A stretch of DNA of 64,000 nt, taken from contig JAJEHI010000135.1 of assembly GCA_022823775.1 (NCBI GenBank), positions 62,001-126,000 on the forward strand, read 5' to 3'. This DNA is from Defluviicoccus sp. Its GTDB lineage: Bacteria > Pseudomonadota > Alphaproteobacteria > MPNO01. The notes beneath the pieces were generated by a model that was not told the origin of the DNA, made no database searches, and saw only the letters and a list, made by a program, of their open reading frames with translations. The position numbers and the translations under genes were made by a program. Shown piece after piece: positions 1-9,381 of this stretch. Positions within the stretch are counted from its first letter, which is position 1, and each line of letters opens with the position of its first letter.

Positions 1-2033
1 TGGAGGCCCTCAGGCCGTTTCGTCAGCATGTGCTGGCACGAGACCGCGCGCGCTATGTCGGCGAGCCGGTGGCGGCGGTGTTCGCCGAGACCCCTTATGT
101 CGCCGAGGACGCGGCCGAGCTCGTCGAGGTGGAATACGACCCGCTGCCGCCCGTAACCCAAGCCGACGGGGAGCCCGGCGAGTTCGCGTCCGGTGTCGGC
201 ACCGAAGCCACGCTGCTCACCCATACCTACGGCGATGCGGAGGCCGGGTTCGCGAATGCCCATGCCGTCGTCTCCCTCGACCTCCGGACCGGGCGTCATT
301 CCGGCGTTCCGATGGAGACGAGGGGCGCGATCGGTGTCTACGACGCCGAGAGCGGCCGGCTGGAGCTCCACGGCGCGGCCAAGGTCCCGCACCGCAACAA
401 GGAAACCCTGATCCGCATGCTGGGGCTGGCGCCCGAGCAGGTCCATCTGTTCGAGAGCCATGTCGGCGGCGGATTCGGGATCCGCGGCGAGCTCTATCCC
501 GAGGACCTGCTGGTGCTGCTGGCCGCGCGGCGTTTCGCACGCCCGGTCAAGTGGATCGAGGATCGCCAGGAGCACCTGATGGCGGCCAACCAGGGCCGCG
601 AGCAGCGCCACAGGGCACGCCTCGCCGTCGACGAGGAGGGCCGCATTCTCGCCCTGGAGACCGAGATCTGGCACGACCAGGGCGCCTATCTCAGGACCCA
701 CGGCGTAAGCGTGCCCAACCGATCGATGTGCTCGCTGCCCGGTCTCTACCGCGTGCCGGCGTTCCGGGCGTCCTGCCACGTGCGGCTGACCAACAAGGCG
801 CCCGCCGCGACCTACCGCGCGCCGGGACGGTTCGAATCGAGTTTCGTCCGCGAGCGGCTGATGGACGCCGCGGCGCATCGCCTCGGTATCGATCCGGTCG
901 AGATCCGCCGGCGCAACCTGATCGCCCCGCACGAATTGCCCTATACCGTCGCCTACGACGAGCCCTATGCCGAGACGCTTCCCCTCGACAGCGGCGACTA
1001 CCCCCTTCTGCTGCGGAGGGCGCTCGAGGCGGTCGGCTGGGACGAGCTCCGGGCCGATCTCGCGCGGCGCCGAAACGCGGGCGAGCTGGTGGGCGCCGGC
1101 ATCGCGACGTTCCTCGAGGAGAGCGGCCGCGGCCCCTCCGACGGCGCGAGGATCGCGGTGGACGGGGACGGTCGGGTCGAGGTCGTCACCGGCGGCGCCT
1201 CCGTCGGGCAGGGTTTCGCGACCGCGATGGCGCAGATATGCGCCGCGACCCTCGGCGTCGACTATGGCGGCATCGCGGTCGTGCACGGGCAGACCGACCG
1301 GATTCCCTACGGCATCGGGGCGCATGCCGCCCGCGCGACGGTGATGACGGGAAGCGCCGTGCACGCGACAGCGCTCGCCGTACGTGGCAAGGCGCTCGCG
1401 GCGGCGTCCGAGCTGCTGCAAACGCCGGCCGAACGCCTGACGATCCGCGGCGGGATCGTGCAGGCGGAGGCCGGCGGCCCGTCGGTCTCGCTCGGCGAGA
1501 TCGTGCGGGCGCTCGGCGCCGACGCGCTTGCCGCGGAGGAGTTCTACGAAACCTCGCAATGCACCTTCCCCTACGGCGCCCACGTCGCGGTCTGCCGCGT
1601 CGATGCCGGCACCGGCGCGGTCACGGTCGAGCGATTCATGATCGCCTACGATGTCGGGCGAGCGGTCAACGCCGCGACGCTCAGGGGCCAGCTGGTCGGC
1701 GGCTGCGTCCAGGGGATCGGCGGCGCGCTTTACGAGGAGTTCGTATATGACGAGGCTGGCCAGCCGCTCGCCGTCAGCTTCGCTGACTACCTGCTGCCGA
1801 CCGTCGCGGAAATCCCCGCCATCGAGTGCTTGGTGACCGAGGATGCGCCGAGCCCGCGCAACCCGCTCGGCATCAAGGGCGGCGGCGAGGGCGGCATCAA
1901 CGGCGTCGGCGCGGCGATCGCGGGCGCGGTCGACGAGGCCATCGGCATGCCGGGCGCGATCGACCGCACGCCGATTGTGCCGGAGAGGGTGCTCGCCCTC
2001 CTGCGCGGCAAGACTTCGCAACCTTCACCATGA
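1..2033 (+). CDS. xanthine dehydrogenase family (CoxL-like) molybdopterin-binding subunit, 5'-truncated by window edge
   Basis: Reading frame open from base 1; motifs HVGGGFGIRGELYPEDL, ATYRAPGRFES, GIKGGGEGG typical of the molybdenum hydroxylase large subunit. Confidence 0.93.
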   Translation, partial: EALRPFRQHVLARDRARYVGEPVAAVFAETPYVAEDAAELVEVEYDPLPPVTQADGEPGEFASGVGTEATLLTHTYGDAEAGFANAHAVVSLDLRTGRHSGVPMETRGAIGVYDAESGRLELHGAAKVPHRNKETLIRMLGLAPEQVHLFESHVGGGFGIRGELYPEDLLVLLAARRFARPVKWIEDRQEHLMAANQGREQRHRARLAVDEEGRILALETEIWHDQGAYLRTHGVSVPNRSMCSLPGLYRVPAFRASCHVRLTNKAPAATYRAPGRFESSFVRERLMDAAAHRLGIDPVEIRRRNLIAPHELPYTVAYDEPYAETLPLDSGDYPLLLRRALEAVGWDELRADLARRRNAGELVGAGIATFLEESGRGPSDGARIAVDGDGRVEVVTGGASVGQGFATAMAQICAATLGVDYGGIAVVHGQTDRIPYGIGAHAARATVMTGSAVHATALAVRGKALAAASELLQTPAERLTIRGGIVQAEAGGPSVSLGEIVRALGADALAAEEFYETSQCTFPYGAHVAVCRVDAGTGAVTVERFMIAYDVGRAVNAATLRGQLVGGCVQGIGGALYEEFVYDEAGQPLAVSFADYLLPTVAEIPAIECLVTEDAPSPRNPLGIKGGGEGGINGVGAAIAGAVDEAIGMPGAIDRTPIVPERVLALLRGKTSQPSP

Positions 2034-2043
2034 GGAGCATCCA

Positions 2044-2865
2044 GTGATCGACGAGGGAAAGGACGTCATCGAGGGCCACGACTTCAAGGCGCTCAAGGTC
2101 GCGATCGACGAGGACGGGATCATGACCATCACGCTCGCGCGGCCCGAGCGCCTGAACGCCTTCAACGACGACATGCGGGCCGAGTTCCTGTGGCTCACCC
2201 GCCGCATCGAGGCCAATTCCGGCATCCGGGTCATCGTGATCGACGCCGAGGGCGAGCGCGCGTTCTGCGCCGGCGCCGACGTGAGCTGGTTCGAGAACGA
2301 CTGGCCGACCGAGCGCTTCCGCGTCGAATACCGCTGGGTGCACGATTTCTTCGACCTCCTGGAGCGTATCGAGATCCCGGTCATCTGCGCCGCCCAGGGG
2401 GTGTGCGCCTGCGGCGGGCTGGAGCTCGCGATGTCCTGCGATTTCCGGATCGCCGCCGAGGACGCGCGCTTCGGCTTCACCGAGGCCAATATCAACCTGA
2501 TCCCGGGCTCGGGCGGCTGCTCGCGGCTAGTCAACCTGATCGGCCCGGGCTGGGCCAAGGAGCTGGTGATGGCCGGCACCTTCATCGACGCCGAGCAGGC
2601 GCGGAGCATCGGGCTGGTGACCCGCGTGGTTCCGGTCGCCGAGCTCCAGGACGCCGCGATGGAGCTTGCCCGCAAGCTGGTCGCCAAAGCGCCGCTCGCG
2701 ATGGGCCTCGCCAAGACGATCATGAACACCTGCGACTCGATCGACACCGCCTCGGGCCGCATCCTCGAACGGATCGGGCAGTCCGTCCTGATCCGCACCG
2801 AGGACCACAAGGAGGGCATCCGCGCGTTCCGGGAGAAGCGCCCCGCGGAATATAGCGGGCGTTAG
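2044..2865 (+). CDS. enoyl-CoA hydratase/isomerase (crotonase) family protein
   Basis: GTG start at 2044 within ORF 1843..2865; ARPERLNAFND, ERAFCAGADVSWF, CGGLELAMSCDFRIAAEDARFGFTE. Confidence 0.92.
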   Translation: MIDEGKDVIEGHDFKALKVAIDEDGIMTITLARPERLNAFNDDMRAEFLWLTRRIEANSGIRVIVIDAEGERAFCAGADVSWFENDWPTERFRVEYRWVHDFFDLLERIEIPVICAAQGVCACGGLELAMSCDFRIAAEDARFGFTEANINLIPGSGGCSRLVNLIGPGWAKELVMAGTFIDAEQARSIGLVTRVVPVAELQDAAMELARKLVAKAPLAMGLAKTIMNTCDSIDTASGRILERIGQSVLIRTEDHKEGIRAFREKRPAEYSGR

Positions 2866-2870
2866 GCGCG

Positions 2871-4232
2871 CTACTCCGCCGCCTGGAGCAGCGCGGGACG
2901 GTAGAGCTCTTCCATCTCCCGGCGCAGGCGGATGGCGGGTTGCGCGGGATCGGCCGCGACGTCGGACCATCGGACCAGCCCGCCCCGGGCAACCGGGTGT
3001 TGGAGCCGCACCCCGTGGGTCAGCCCCATCGGCAAAGCGCCGTCCGCCAGCGATCGCGCCGCCGGCATGAGCCGCCCCGAAACGGTGTAGCCGCCCTCGC
3101 CGTCTAGCGTCTCGCCCGCCTTGAGATCCCGCTTGGCGACCGCGACCGCATCCGCCCGCCAATCGACGGGTACGCCGGTCGGCTCGCCGCGTAGCGCGAC
3201 GCTGGCGACGCTGACGCCGAGTTCGAGCCCGATCAGGTGCCAGCGCTTGTACATTGCCGCATAGCGGCCGCTGTCGTCCGTCCGGACGCCGTACTCGCTG
3301 AAGCAGCGCGCGACGTACTCGCTGTCCGCCTCGAAGACGACGAACACGCCGAACCGGATGTCGTAATCGAGCGGGGTGCCATCCCGCTCCAGCGACGACA
3401 CGACCTCGACCTGCCCCTTGCGGTGCAACGCGCCGCCGTCGGATTTCGGACGGCAGACATCGGGCAGCGCATCGATGCTGGCCGGCGGGTAGGCGAGCCC
3501 GTCCGGCGCGGCCGCGAGTCCGGTGGCGTTGGCGACCGCCGTGCTCTCGATCGCCGGTTTGCTGCCGTCGAGAAAGGAGGTGAACATCTTCGGGTTGAGG
3601 CCGCCGAGCGCGGCCTGTTCCGGGGTCAGCCCGTAGCCGTCCCAGACATTGTCCGGGGTGTAGAACTGGAACTCCGGCAGCCACTTGTGTCCGCGCCCCG
3701 CCGCGACCACCTCGAAGCCGCAGGTCCGCGCCCAGTCGACGAGGTCGCAGATCAGCGCCGGCTGGTCGCCATAGGCGAGCGAGTAGACGATGCCGGCTTC
3801 GCGCGCCTTCCGCGCCAGCAGGGGCCCCGCCAGCGCATCCGCCTCGACATTGACCATGACGATCGACTTACCGGTCTCGCAGGCCAGCAGGACGTGGCGG
3901 ACGCCCGCCAGGGGATCGCCGGTGGAATCGACGACCAGATCGACCGGACCCTCGCGGAACACGGCCTCGACATCGTCGGTTATCCAGGTCCCGCCGGAGC
4001 AGAGCGCGGCATCGAAATCCGTTGCCGAATATCGCTCGGCGGGCCAGCCGATACGCGCCAGGTTTTCGCCCGCGCCCGCCGGGTTCAGGTCGGCGATGAC
4101 GGGGACGTGAACGCCCGGCGTTCGGACCGCCTGGGCGAGGAACATCGAGGCGAACTTGCCGCAGCCGAGGATCCCCACGCGGACCGGATTTTCCTCGGCT
4201 TGCCGCTCCCGGAGGAGCCGGTGAAGGTTCAC
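2871..4232 (-). CDS. NAD(P)-binding Rossmann oxidoreductase with C-terminal SAF-like domain
   Basis: VRVGILGCGKFASMFLAQAV Rossmann motif; C-terminal AKRDLKAGETLDGEGGYTVSGRLMPA is SAF-like; GTG start overlaps upstream stop (GTGA). Confidence 0.8.
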   Translation of the reverse strand: MNLHRLLRERQAEENPVRVGILGCGKFASMFLAQAVRTPGVHVPVIADLNPAGAGENLARIGWPAERYSATDFDAALCSGGTWITDDVEAVFREGPVDLVVDSTGDPLAGVRHVLLACETGKSIVMVNVEADALAGPLLARKAREAGIVYSLAYGDQPALICDLVDWARTCGFEVVAAGRGHKWLPEFQFYTPDNVWDGYGLTPEQAALGGLNPKMFTSFLDGSKPAIESTAVANATGLAAAPDGLAYPPASIDALPDVCRPKSDGGALHRKGQVEVVSSLERDGTPLDYDIRFGVFVVFEADSEYVARCFSEYGVRTDDSGRYAAMYKRWHLIGLELGVSVASVALRGEPTGVPVDWRADAVAVAKRDLKAGETLDGEGGYTVSGRLMPAARSLADGALPMGLTHGVRLQHPVARGGLVRWSDVAADPAQPAIRLRREMEELYRPALLQAAE

Positions 4233-5032
4233 GCCGCCCGTTCCGACGAATCCGGGATCGGCGCCGTCAGGCAGTCGTCCGGCAGCGCCTCGATGGGGGC
4301 GAAGTCGCGGTGGGCGATCCACTCGGGCCGCTTGAAGCGCCGGATGTGGTTGTCGACGTGGCAGAGAGACAGATAGACGACGGTCCGGCCCCAGGGCGAC
4401 AGGTTGGGCGACGACGCGTGCACGATGTTGCCGTGAAACATCAGCACGCTGCCGGCCCTGCCCTTGGCCGAGAAGATGCCGCCTTGCTCCGCCAGTTCCG
4501 TGACGGTGGCCTTGTCCAGCGTCCAGAGCGGGTAGCTGGTCGTCATGAGGTCGTGACCCGCCTCGTAGACGCCGCCCCGGTGCGAGCCCGGGATGATCCA
4601 GAGAGGGCCGTTGAACTCGGTCACGTCGTCGACGAACAACGCGATGTTCATCGCCCGCGCCTCCGGCATCAGGTCGTCGCGCGACCACGTGCCGTAATCC
4701 TGGTGCCACTGCCAGACATCGCCGTCGAAGGCGACCTTGGCGTTCACCTTGTACTGGTGCATGTAGACCGGCCCGTCCAGCAGTTGCATGACCGGCCCGA
4801 TCAGGCGCGGATGGCGGCCGAGGCGGCGAAACGCCTCATGGTAACAGTGGGCCGCGAAGGCGGTGCGCGGGGAAACGCCGTCTTTCTCCCGCACCACCTC
4901 CTCCCGGTCCATGGCGTACACTTCGCCCGCCGCCTTCCTGAGCACTTCCGCCTCCCCGGCGGAGAACAGGCCGGGCAGCATGAGGTAGCCGGTGTCGTGG
5001 AACCGGTCGATCTGGTCGTCAGTCAGCTTCAT
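4229..5032 (-). CDS. phytanoyl-CoA dioxygenase (PhyH/EctD-like) family protein
   Basis: WHQDYGTWSRDDLMPEARAMNIALFVDDV...NGPLWIIPGSHRGG with HxD and distal His. Confidence 0.88.
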   Translation of the reverse strand: MKLTDDQIDRFHDTGYLMLPGLFSAGEAEVLRKAAGEVYAMDREEVVREKDGVSPRTAFAAHCYHEAFRRLGRHPRLIGPVMQLLDGPVYMHQYKVNAKVAFDGDVWQWHQDYGTWSRDDLMPEARAMNIALFVDDVTEFNGPLWIIPGSHRGGVYEAGHDLMTTSYPLWTLDKATVTELAEQGGIFSAKGRAGSVLMFHGNIVHASSPNLSPWGRTVVYLSLCHVDNHIRRFKRPEWIAHRDFAPIEALPDDCLTAPIPDSSERAA

Positions 5033-5147
5033 GGTCGTGCGCCTTGCGTGTCCGGACACGATGGAAAAAGGCTAACCGGAGCCGGTGCGCCGATCAACGC
5101 TCGGGGCACGGCGTGCCTCGTATCGTCAGGATGACGGGTGGAGGGGG

Positions 5148-6464
5148 TCAGGAACCCGAATTCGGGTCGAACGCCTTGGGCAGGCCCTGCCAGCAATCCT
5201 GATAGTCGCGCTGGCGCGCGGGCGTCTCCAGCGCGAAAGCGGTCGGCCGGCAGACGTAGCGGGTCTCGAACATGAAGGCCATCGTATCGCCGAGATATTG
5301 CGGCGCGAGCTCGGCGGCGATCGCCTTGGCGTTCGCGTCCGAATCCGGCCCGTGCGGCGCGAATGCGTTGTGAAGGCTTGCCCCGCCCGGAACGAAGCCT
5401 TCTTCCTTGGCGTCGTAGCGGCCGTAGACCAGCCCCATGAACTCGCTCATCGCGTTGCGGTGGAACCAGGGCGGGCGGAACGTGTCCTCCGCCACCATCC
5501 AGCGCGGAGGGAAGATCACGAAGTCGACATTGGCCGTCCCCGGAAGGTCCGAGGGCGATGTCAGCACGGTGTAGATCGACGGGTCCGGGTGGTCGAAGCT
5601 CACCGTCCCGATCGCGTTGAAGGCCGAGAGGTCGTATTTGTAGGGGACGTAGTTGCCGTGCCATGCGACCACGTCCAGCGGCGAACGGTCGACCGGCGCG
5701 GCCCAGAGATTGCCCTGGAACTTGGTGACGATCTCGAACTCGCCCTCGCGGTCCTCGTAGCGTGCGACCGGAGCGCGGAAGTCGCGCGGATTCGCGAGGC
5801 CGTTGGCGCCGATCGGCCCGCGTTCCGGCAGGCGGAAGGCGCCGCCGTAGTTCTCGCACACATAGCCCCGGCTCGGGCCGTCGGGCAGTTCGACGCGGAA
5901 GCGGATGCCGCGCTGGACGACGGCGATCTCGCCCGGCGCGGCCAGGATCGCCCCCAACTCCGTGGCGATGACGAGCCGCCCCTGCTGCGGGACGATCAGC
6001 AACTCGCCGTCGGCGTTGGCGAAGAACCGGTTCTCCATCGAACGGCCGGCGCAATAGACATGCGCCGCCATGCCCGCCTGCGCCCCGAGATCGCCCGCCG
6101 CGACGATCGTCGCGAGCCCGTCGACGAAGTCGCCTGCGCCGTCCCCCACAGGCAGCGGGTCCCAGCGCATCTGGTCGGGCGGGCATTCCGCCTCGTGGAT
6201 CGGCGCGGTGCGCAACAGCCCGTTGTCGATGCGGGAATGCCGTCCCTGGCGGACCGACGGGCGGATCCGGTAGAGCCAGCTCCGCCGGTTGTAGTCCTGC
6301 GGAGCGGTGAAGGCGGTTCCGCTCAACTGCTCGGCGTAAAGGCCGAACGGCACCTTCTGGGGCGAGTTGCGCCCGACGGGAAGCGCGCCCGGGATCGCCT
6401 CGCTTTCGAACGCGTTGGCGAACCCGGTCTGGTATTCGAACGTGGTGGCGGCGAGCGTATCCAT
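5148..6464 (-). CDS. hmgA: homogentisate 1,2-dioxygenase
   Basis: [46 protein letters not shown]...[16 protein letters not shown]. Confidence 0.96.
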   Translation of the reverse strand: MDTLAATTFEYQTGFANAFESEAIPGALPVGRNSPQKVPFGLYAEQLSGTAFTAPQDYNRRSWLYRIRPSVRQGRHSRIDNGLLRTAPIHEAECPPDQMRWDPLPVGDGAGDFVDGLATIVAAGDLGAQAGMAAHVYCAGRSMENRFFANADGELLIVPQQGRLVIATELGAILAAPGEIAVVQRGIRFRVELPDGPSRGYVCENYGGAFRLPERGPIGANGLANPRDFRAPVARYEDREGEFEIVTKFQGNLWAAPVDRSPLDVVAWHGNYVPYKYDLSAFNAIGTVSFDHPDPSIYTVLTSPSDLPGTANVDFVIFPPRWMVAEDTFRPPWFHRNAMSEFMGLVYGRYDAKEEGFVPGGASLHNAFAPHGPDSDANAKAIAAELAPQYLGDTMAFMFETRYVCRPTAFALETPARQRDYQDCWQGLPKAFDPNSGS

Positions 6465-6492
6465 GGCTTGCTCCGCGTCTTCCGGGCGCATC

Positions 6493-7281
6493 CTACCCGA
6501 AATTCAGACCGCCATCGGCCTCCAATATCTGTCCCGTGATGTAGGACGCCTCGTCGGAGCAGATGAAGAGGATCGGCTTGGCGAGGTCCTCGAGCCGCGT
6601 CGAGCGCTTGACCACCTGCATCTCGACGAACTTCTCGAACATCTCGGGCGGCACCGACGGCCGGGGTATGCCGGTATCCGTAACCCCCGGCCAGAAGGTG
6701 TTGACGGTGACGTTCCAGGGTCCCAGCTCGCGCGCCATCGACCGGGTCATGCCGATGACGGCCGACTTCGACGTCACGTAGTGGAGATAGTTGGGCGGGC
6801 CCGATTTCACCGTGCCCGAGGTGACGTTGATTATCCGCCCCCAGCCGGCCTCCCGCATGGCGGGCACGACCGCGCGGGCGCAGAAGAAGGCGCCGGTGAT
6901 GTTGACGTCCATCGCGCTCTTCCATTCGTCGACGGGAAGTTCCCAGAACGGCGCCATGGTGATGCGGGAGAAGACGGCCGCGTTGTTGATCAGAATGTCG
7001 ATCCGCCCGAACGCCGAAAGCGCGGCTTCGGCCATCGACCCCGAGGCGGCCTCGTCCGCCACGTCGGTCTCGACGCCGAGCGCGCGGCCGCCCCCGGTCT
7101 CGATCTCCGCCTGGACCCGGGCCGCGTTGGCTCCGTTTATGTCGGCGACCACCGGGATCGCGCCCTGGGCGGCGAAATGATGCGCGAAGCCGCGCCCGAT
7201 CCCCTGGCCGCCGCCGGTGACGATCACGACGCGGTCCTTCAGGCTCTCGTATGACGCGCTCTTGTCGACGACGATGTCCAT
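6493..7281 (-). CDS. SDR family oxidoreductase
   Basis: [28 protein letters not shown]. Confidence 0.93.
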   Translation of the reverse strand: MDIVVDKSASYESLKDRVVIVTGGGQGIGRGFAHHFAAQGAIPVVADINGANAARVQAEIETGGGRALGVETDVADEAASGSMAEAALSAFGRIDILINNAAVFSRITMAPFWELPVDEWKSAMDVNITGAFFCARAVVPAMREAGWGRIINVTSGTVKSGPPNYLHYVTSKSAVIGMTRSMARELGPWNVTVNTFWPGVTDTGIPRPSVPPEMFEKFVEMQVVKRSTRLEDLAKPILFICSDEASYITGQILEADGGLNFG

Positions 7282-7343
7282 CCCGTCCCCCGTTTTCCCG
7301 GATCGTTGCGGACAGACTGCCCGAATTGCCGGGCTAGGTTAAT

Positions 7344-7958
7344 ATGGGAGCGTCAACGCGGCTCACGGAGGAGGCGCAAATGCTGCCGGCGATGCAGGAT
7401 TTCATCGCGAAGATGCGCGGTCTTTACGAGACCGCCGGGGACGACGCCGAGCGGTTCGAGAAGGCGCGGCCCTATCTGCAGGAACTGCTGGACGATCCCG
7501 AACTGAGGAAGCGGGCCGAAACATGGCCGTCGCGCAACGATCCCGAAAACGGCCATTACGAGAACCTGCTGTTCTACGAGGATTCGGATTACGGCTTCGT
7601 TCTCAACGCGCTCATCAAGGAGCCGGGCGAGGGGACGCCGGTCCATGACCACGGCGAAGTGTGGACCGTCTACGGCGTTCTCAAGGGCGGCGAGACCGTC
7701 CACCGCTACAGGCGGGTTTCTGGCGCCGGCGGAGAGGACGGGCTGGAAATGGTCGGAGACCACAAGGTCTCCCCGGGCTATATCGACTTCGTCCCGCCGG
7801 GCGAGATCCACGCCGAATATAACGGCCCCGCGCGCACCGTCGGCATCATCCTGCGAAGCGGCAATGTCGGCACCAACCCGCAGACCTGGTACGACCTGGA
7901 GACCGGCGAGCGGGAGCGGCGCTTCGGCCCGAAGCAGGTCCCCTACGCGCTGGACTGA
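7344..7958 (+). CDS. cupin / cysteine dioxygenase-like protein
   Basis: TPVHDHGEVWTVYGVLKGGETVHRYRRV...VPPGEIHAEYNG. Confidence 0.75.
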   Translation: MGASTRLTEEAQMLPAMQDFIAKMRGLYETAGDDAERFEKARPYLQELLDDPELRKRAETWPSRNDPENGHYENLLFYEDSDYGFVLNALIKEPGEGTPVHDHGEVWTVYGVLKGGETVHRYRRVSGAGGEDGLEMVGDHKVSPGYIDFVPPGEIHAEYNGPARTVGIILRSGNVGTNPQTWYDLETGERERRFGPKQVPYALD

Positions 7959-8083
7959 GCCGGAAAAATTACTTCGAACCGCAAGCAGCGGCGGGTTGCG
8001 CTATCGCGCCGGCGATGCGAGGCTTGCCGGAGCGGCGCGCGGCGACGGGCGCCCGAACCGCGACCAGTCAGGAGAGGCATGAC

Positions 8084-9130
8084 ATGGCAACAACCGGGAT
8101 TCGTATAGGGCGCGGGGTCATCCTCTCCGCGGCCGCGCTCGCCATCGCGGCGGGCAGCGCATCGGCGCAGATGTACGACGGGAAGACGATCAGAATCATC
8201 ATCCCGTACGGGCCGGGCGGCACTTATGACAAGTACGGGCAGACCTTCTCGGACCACCTGGCCAAGCATATTCCGGGCAATCCGACCGTCATCGTACAGC
8301 ACATGCCGGGCGCGGGCGGCTCCAAGGCGATGAACTGGTTCGCCAACGCGGCACCCAAGGACAACGCCCACCTGATCGTTCCGCTCGACAACTCGGTCGT
8401 GAACCAGCTGATGCGGCCGAAAAAGATGCGCTACGACGCGCGCCAGTTCAACTGGATCGGCTCCAGCAACCAGACCAACATGGTGATGGTCTCGCGCACC
8501 GATATCGGCGTGAACAGTTGGGAGGACATGAAGAAGGTCCAGATGATCTGCTCGACCAGCGGCCAGGGCTCGACCGGCTATATCGTGCCGAAGCTCGCCT
8601 CGTCGCTGCTCGGCTTCAAGATCAAGATGGTGACCGGCTACAAGGGCTCGTCGCGCAGCATCCTCGCGGTCGAGCAGGGCGAGACCAACTGCGCGTCGTT
8701 CAACTGGCTCGCCTGGAGCTCCAAGGTCCCGCAATGGTTCAAGCCCGACAAGGACGGCAAGCAGTTCGCCAAGGCGGTGCTGCAGGTGGGCATCTTCCGC
8801 GATCCCGACCTGCCGGCCGACGTGCCGATGCTGGGCGACCTGGTGAAGGACAAGATGGACAAGGCGGTCGTCAACTTCATCGCCGTCGCGGGCATCCTCG
8901 GGCGCGGGCTCGCGCTGCACCCGGGGGCCTCCAAGGACGCGGTCAAGACGCTGCAGATGGCGTATGACAAGATGAACGCCGACAGTACCTTCGCGTCCGA
9001 CCTCCAGAGGCGGAGGCTGCGCCTGATGGCGTCTTCCGGCGTCGACATTCAGAAGGCCGTGGCGCAAGCCGTGACCGACGCCTCGCCCGAGGTCGTCGCG
9101 CGCGCGCGGAAGCTGATCTACGAGATGTAG
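8084..9130 (+). CDS. tripartite tricarboxylate transporter (Bug/TctC) substrate-binding protein
   Basis: Signal peptide; YDGKTIRIIIPYGPGGTYDKYGQTFSDHLAKHIPGNPTVIVQHMPGAGG. Confidence 0.88.
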   Translation: MATTGIRIGRGVILSAAALAIAAGSASAQMYDGKTIRIIIPYGPGGTYDKYGQTFSDHLAKHIPGNPTVIVQHMPGAGGSKAMNWFANAAPKDNAHLIVPLDNSVVNQLMRPKKMRYDARQFNWIGSSNQTNMVMVSRTDIGVNSWEDMKKVQMICSTSGQGSTGYIVPKLASSLLGFKIKMVTGYKGSSRSILAVEQGETNCASFNWLAWSSKVPQWFKPDKDGKQFAKAVLQVGIFRDPDLPADVPMLGDLVKDKMDKAVVNFIAVAGILGRGLALHPGASKDAVKTLQMAYDKMNADSTFASDLQRRRLRLMASSGVDIQKAVAQAVTDASPEVVARARKLIYEM

Positions 9131-9152
9131 CGTACAGTCCGAGTCTTTCGGC

Positions 9153-9184
9153 AAGGGCCGGCGCGGCTTTGCGCCGGCCCTTTT
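9153..9184 (+). terminator. Rho-independent-type terminator after the TTT binding-protein gene
   Basis: AAGGGCCGGCGC-GGCTTT-GCGCCGGCCCTT followed by TT; perfect 12-bp stem 23 nt after the stop codon. Confidence 0.88.
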
Positions 9185-9241
9185 GCTTGGCACGGCCGGT
9201 CGCCACGGACGCCCATTCTTCATGCGGTGCCACCCGGGAGG

Positions 9242-9339
9242 CCTCCCCCTAGCCCTCTCCCCGCTGGGGAGAGGGGACCCGCTCACCGCTTCCTCGTTAC
9301 CTTCTCCCCTCCCGCTCGCGGGAGGGGCCGGGGGAGGGT
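9242..9339. repeat. Palindromic intergenic repeat
   Basis: Left arm CCTCCCCCTAGCCCTCTCCCCGCTGGGGAGAGGGGA; right arm reverse complement ACCCTCCCCCGGCCCCTCCCGCGAGCGGGAGGGGAGAAGG; each arm is itself a hairpin. Confidence 0.8.
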
Positions 9340-9381
9340 GGCGAGCCGGCGCACTTCCCGCAACGTCGAAGTACGGGCGGG

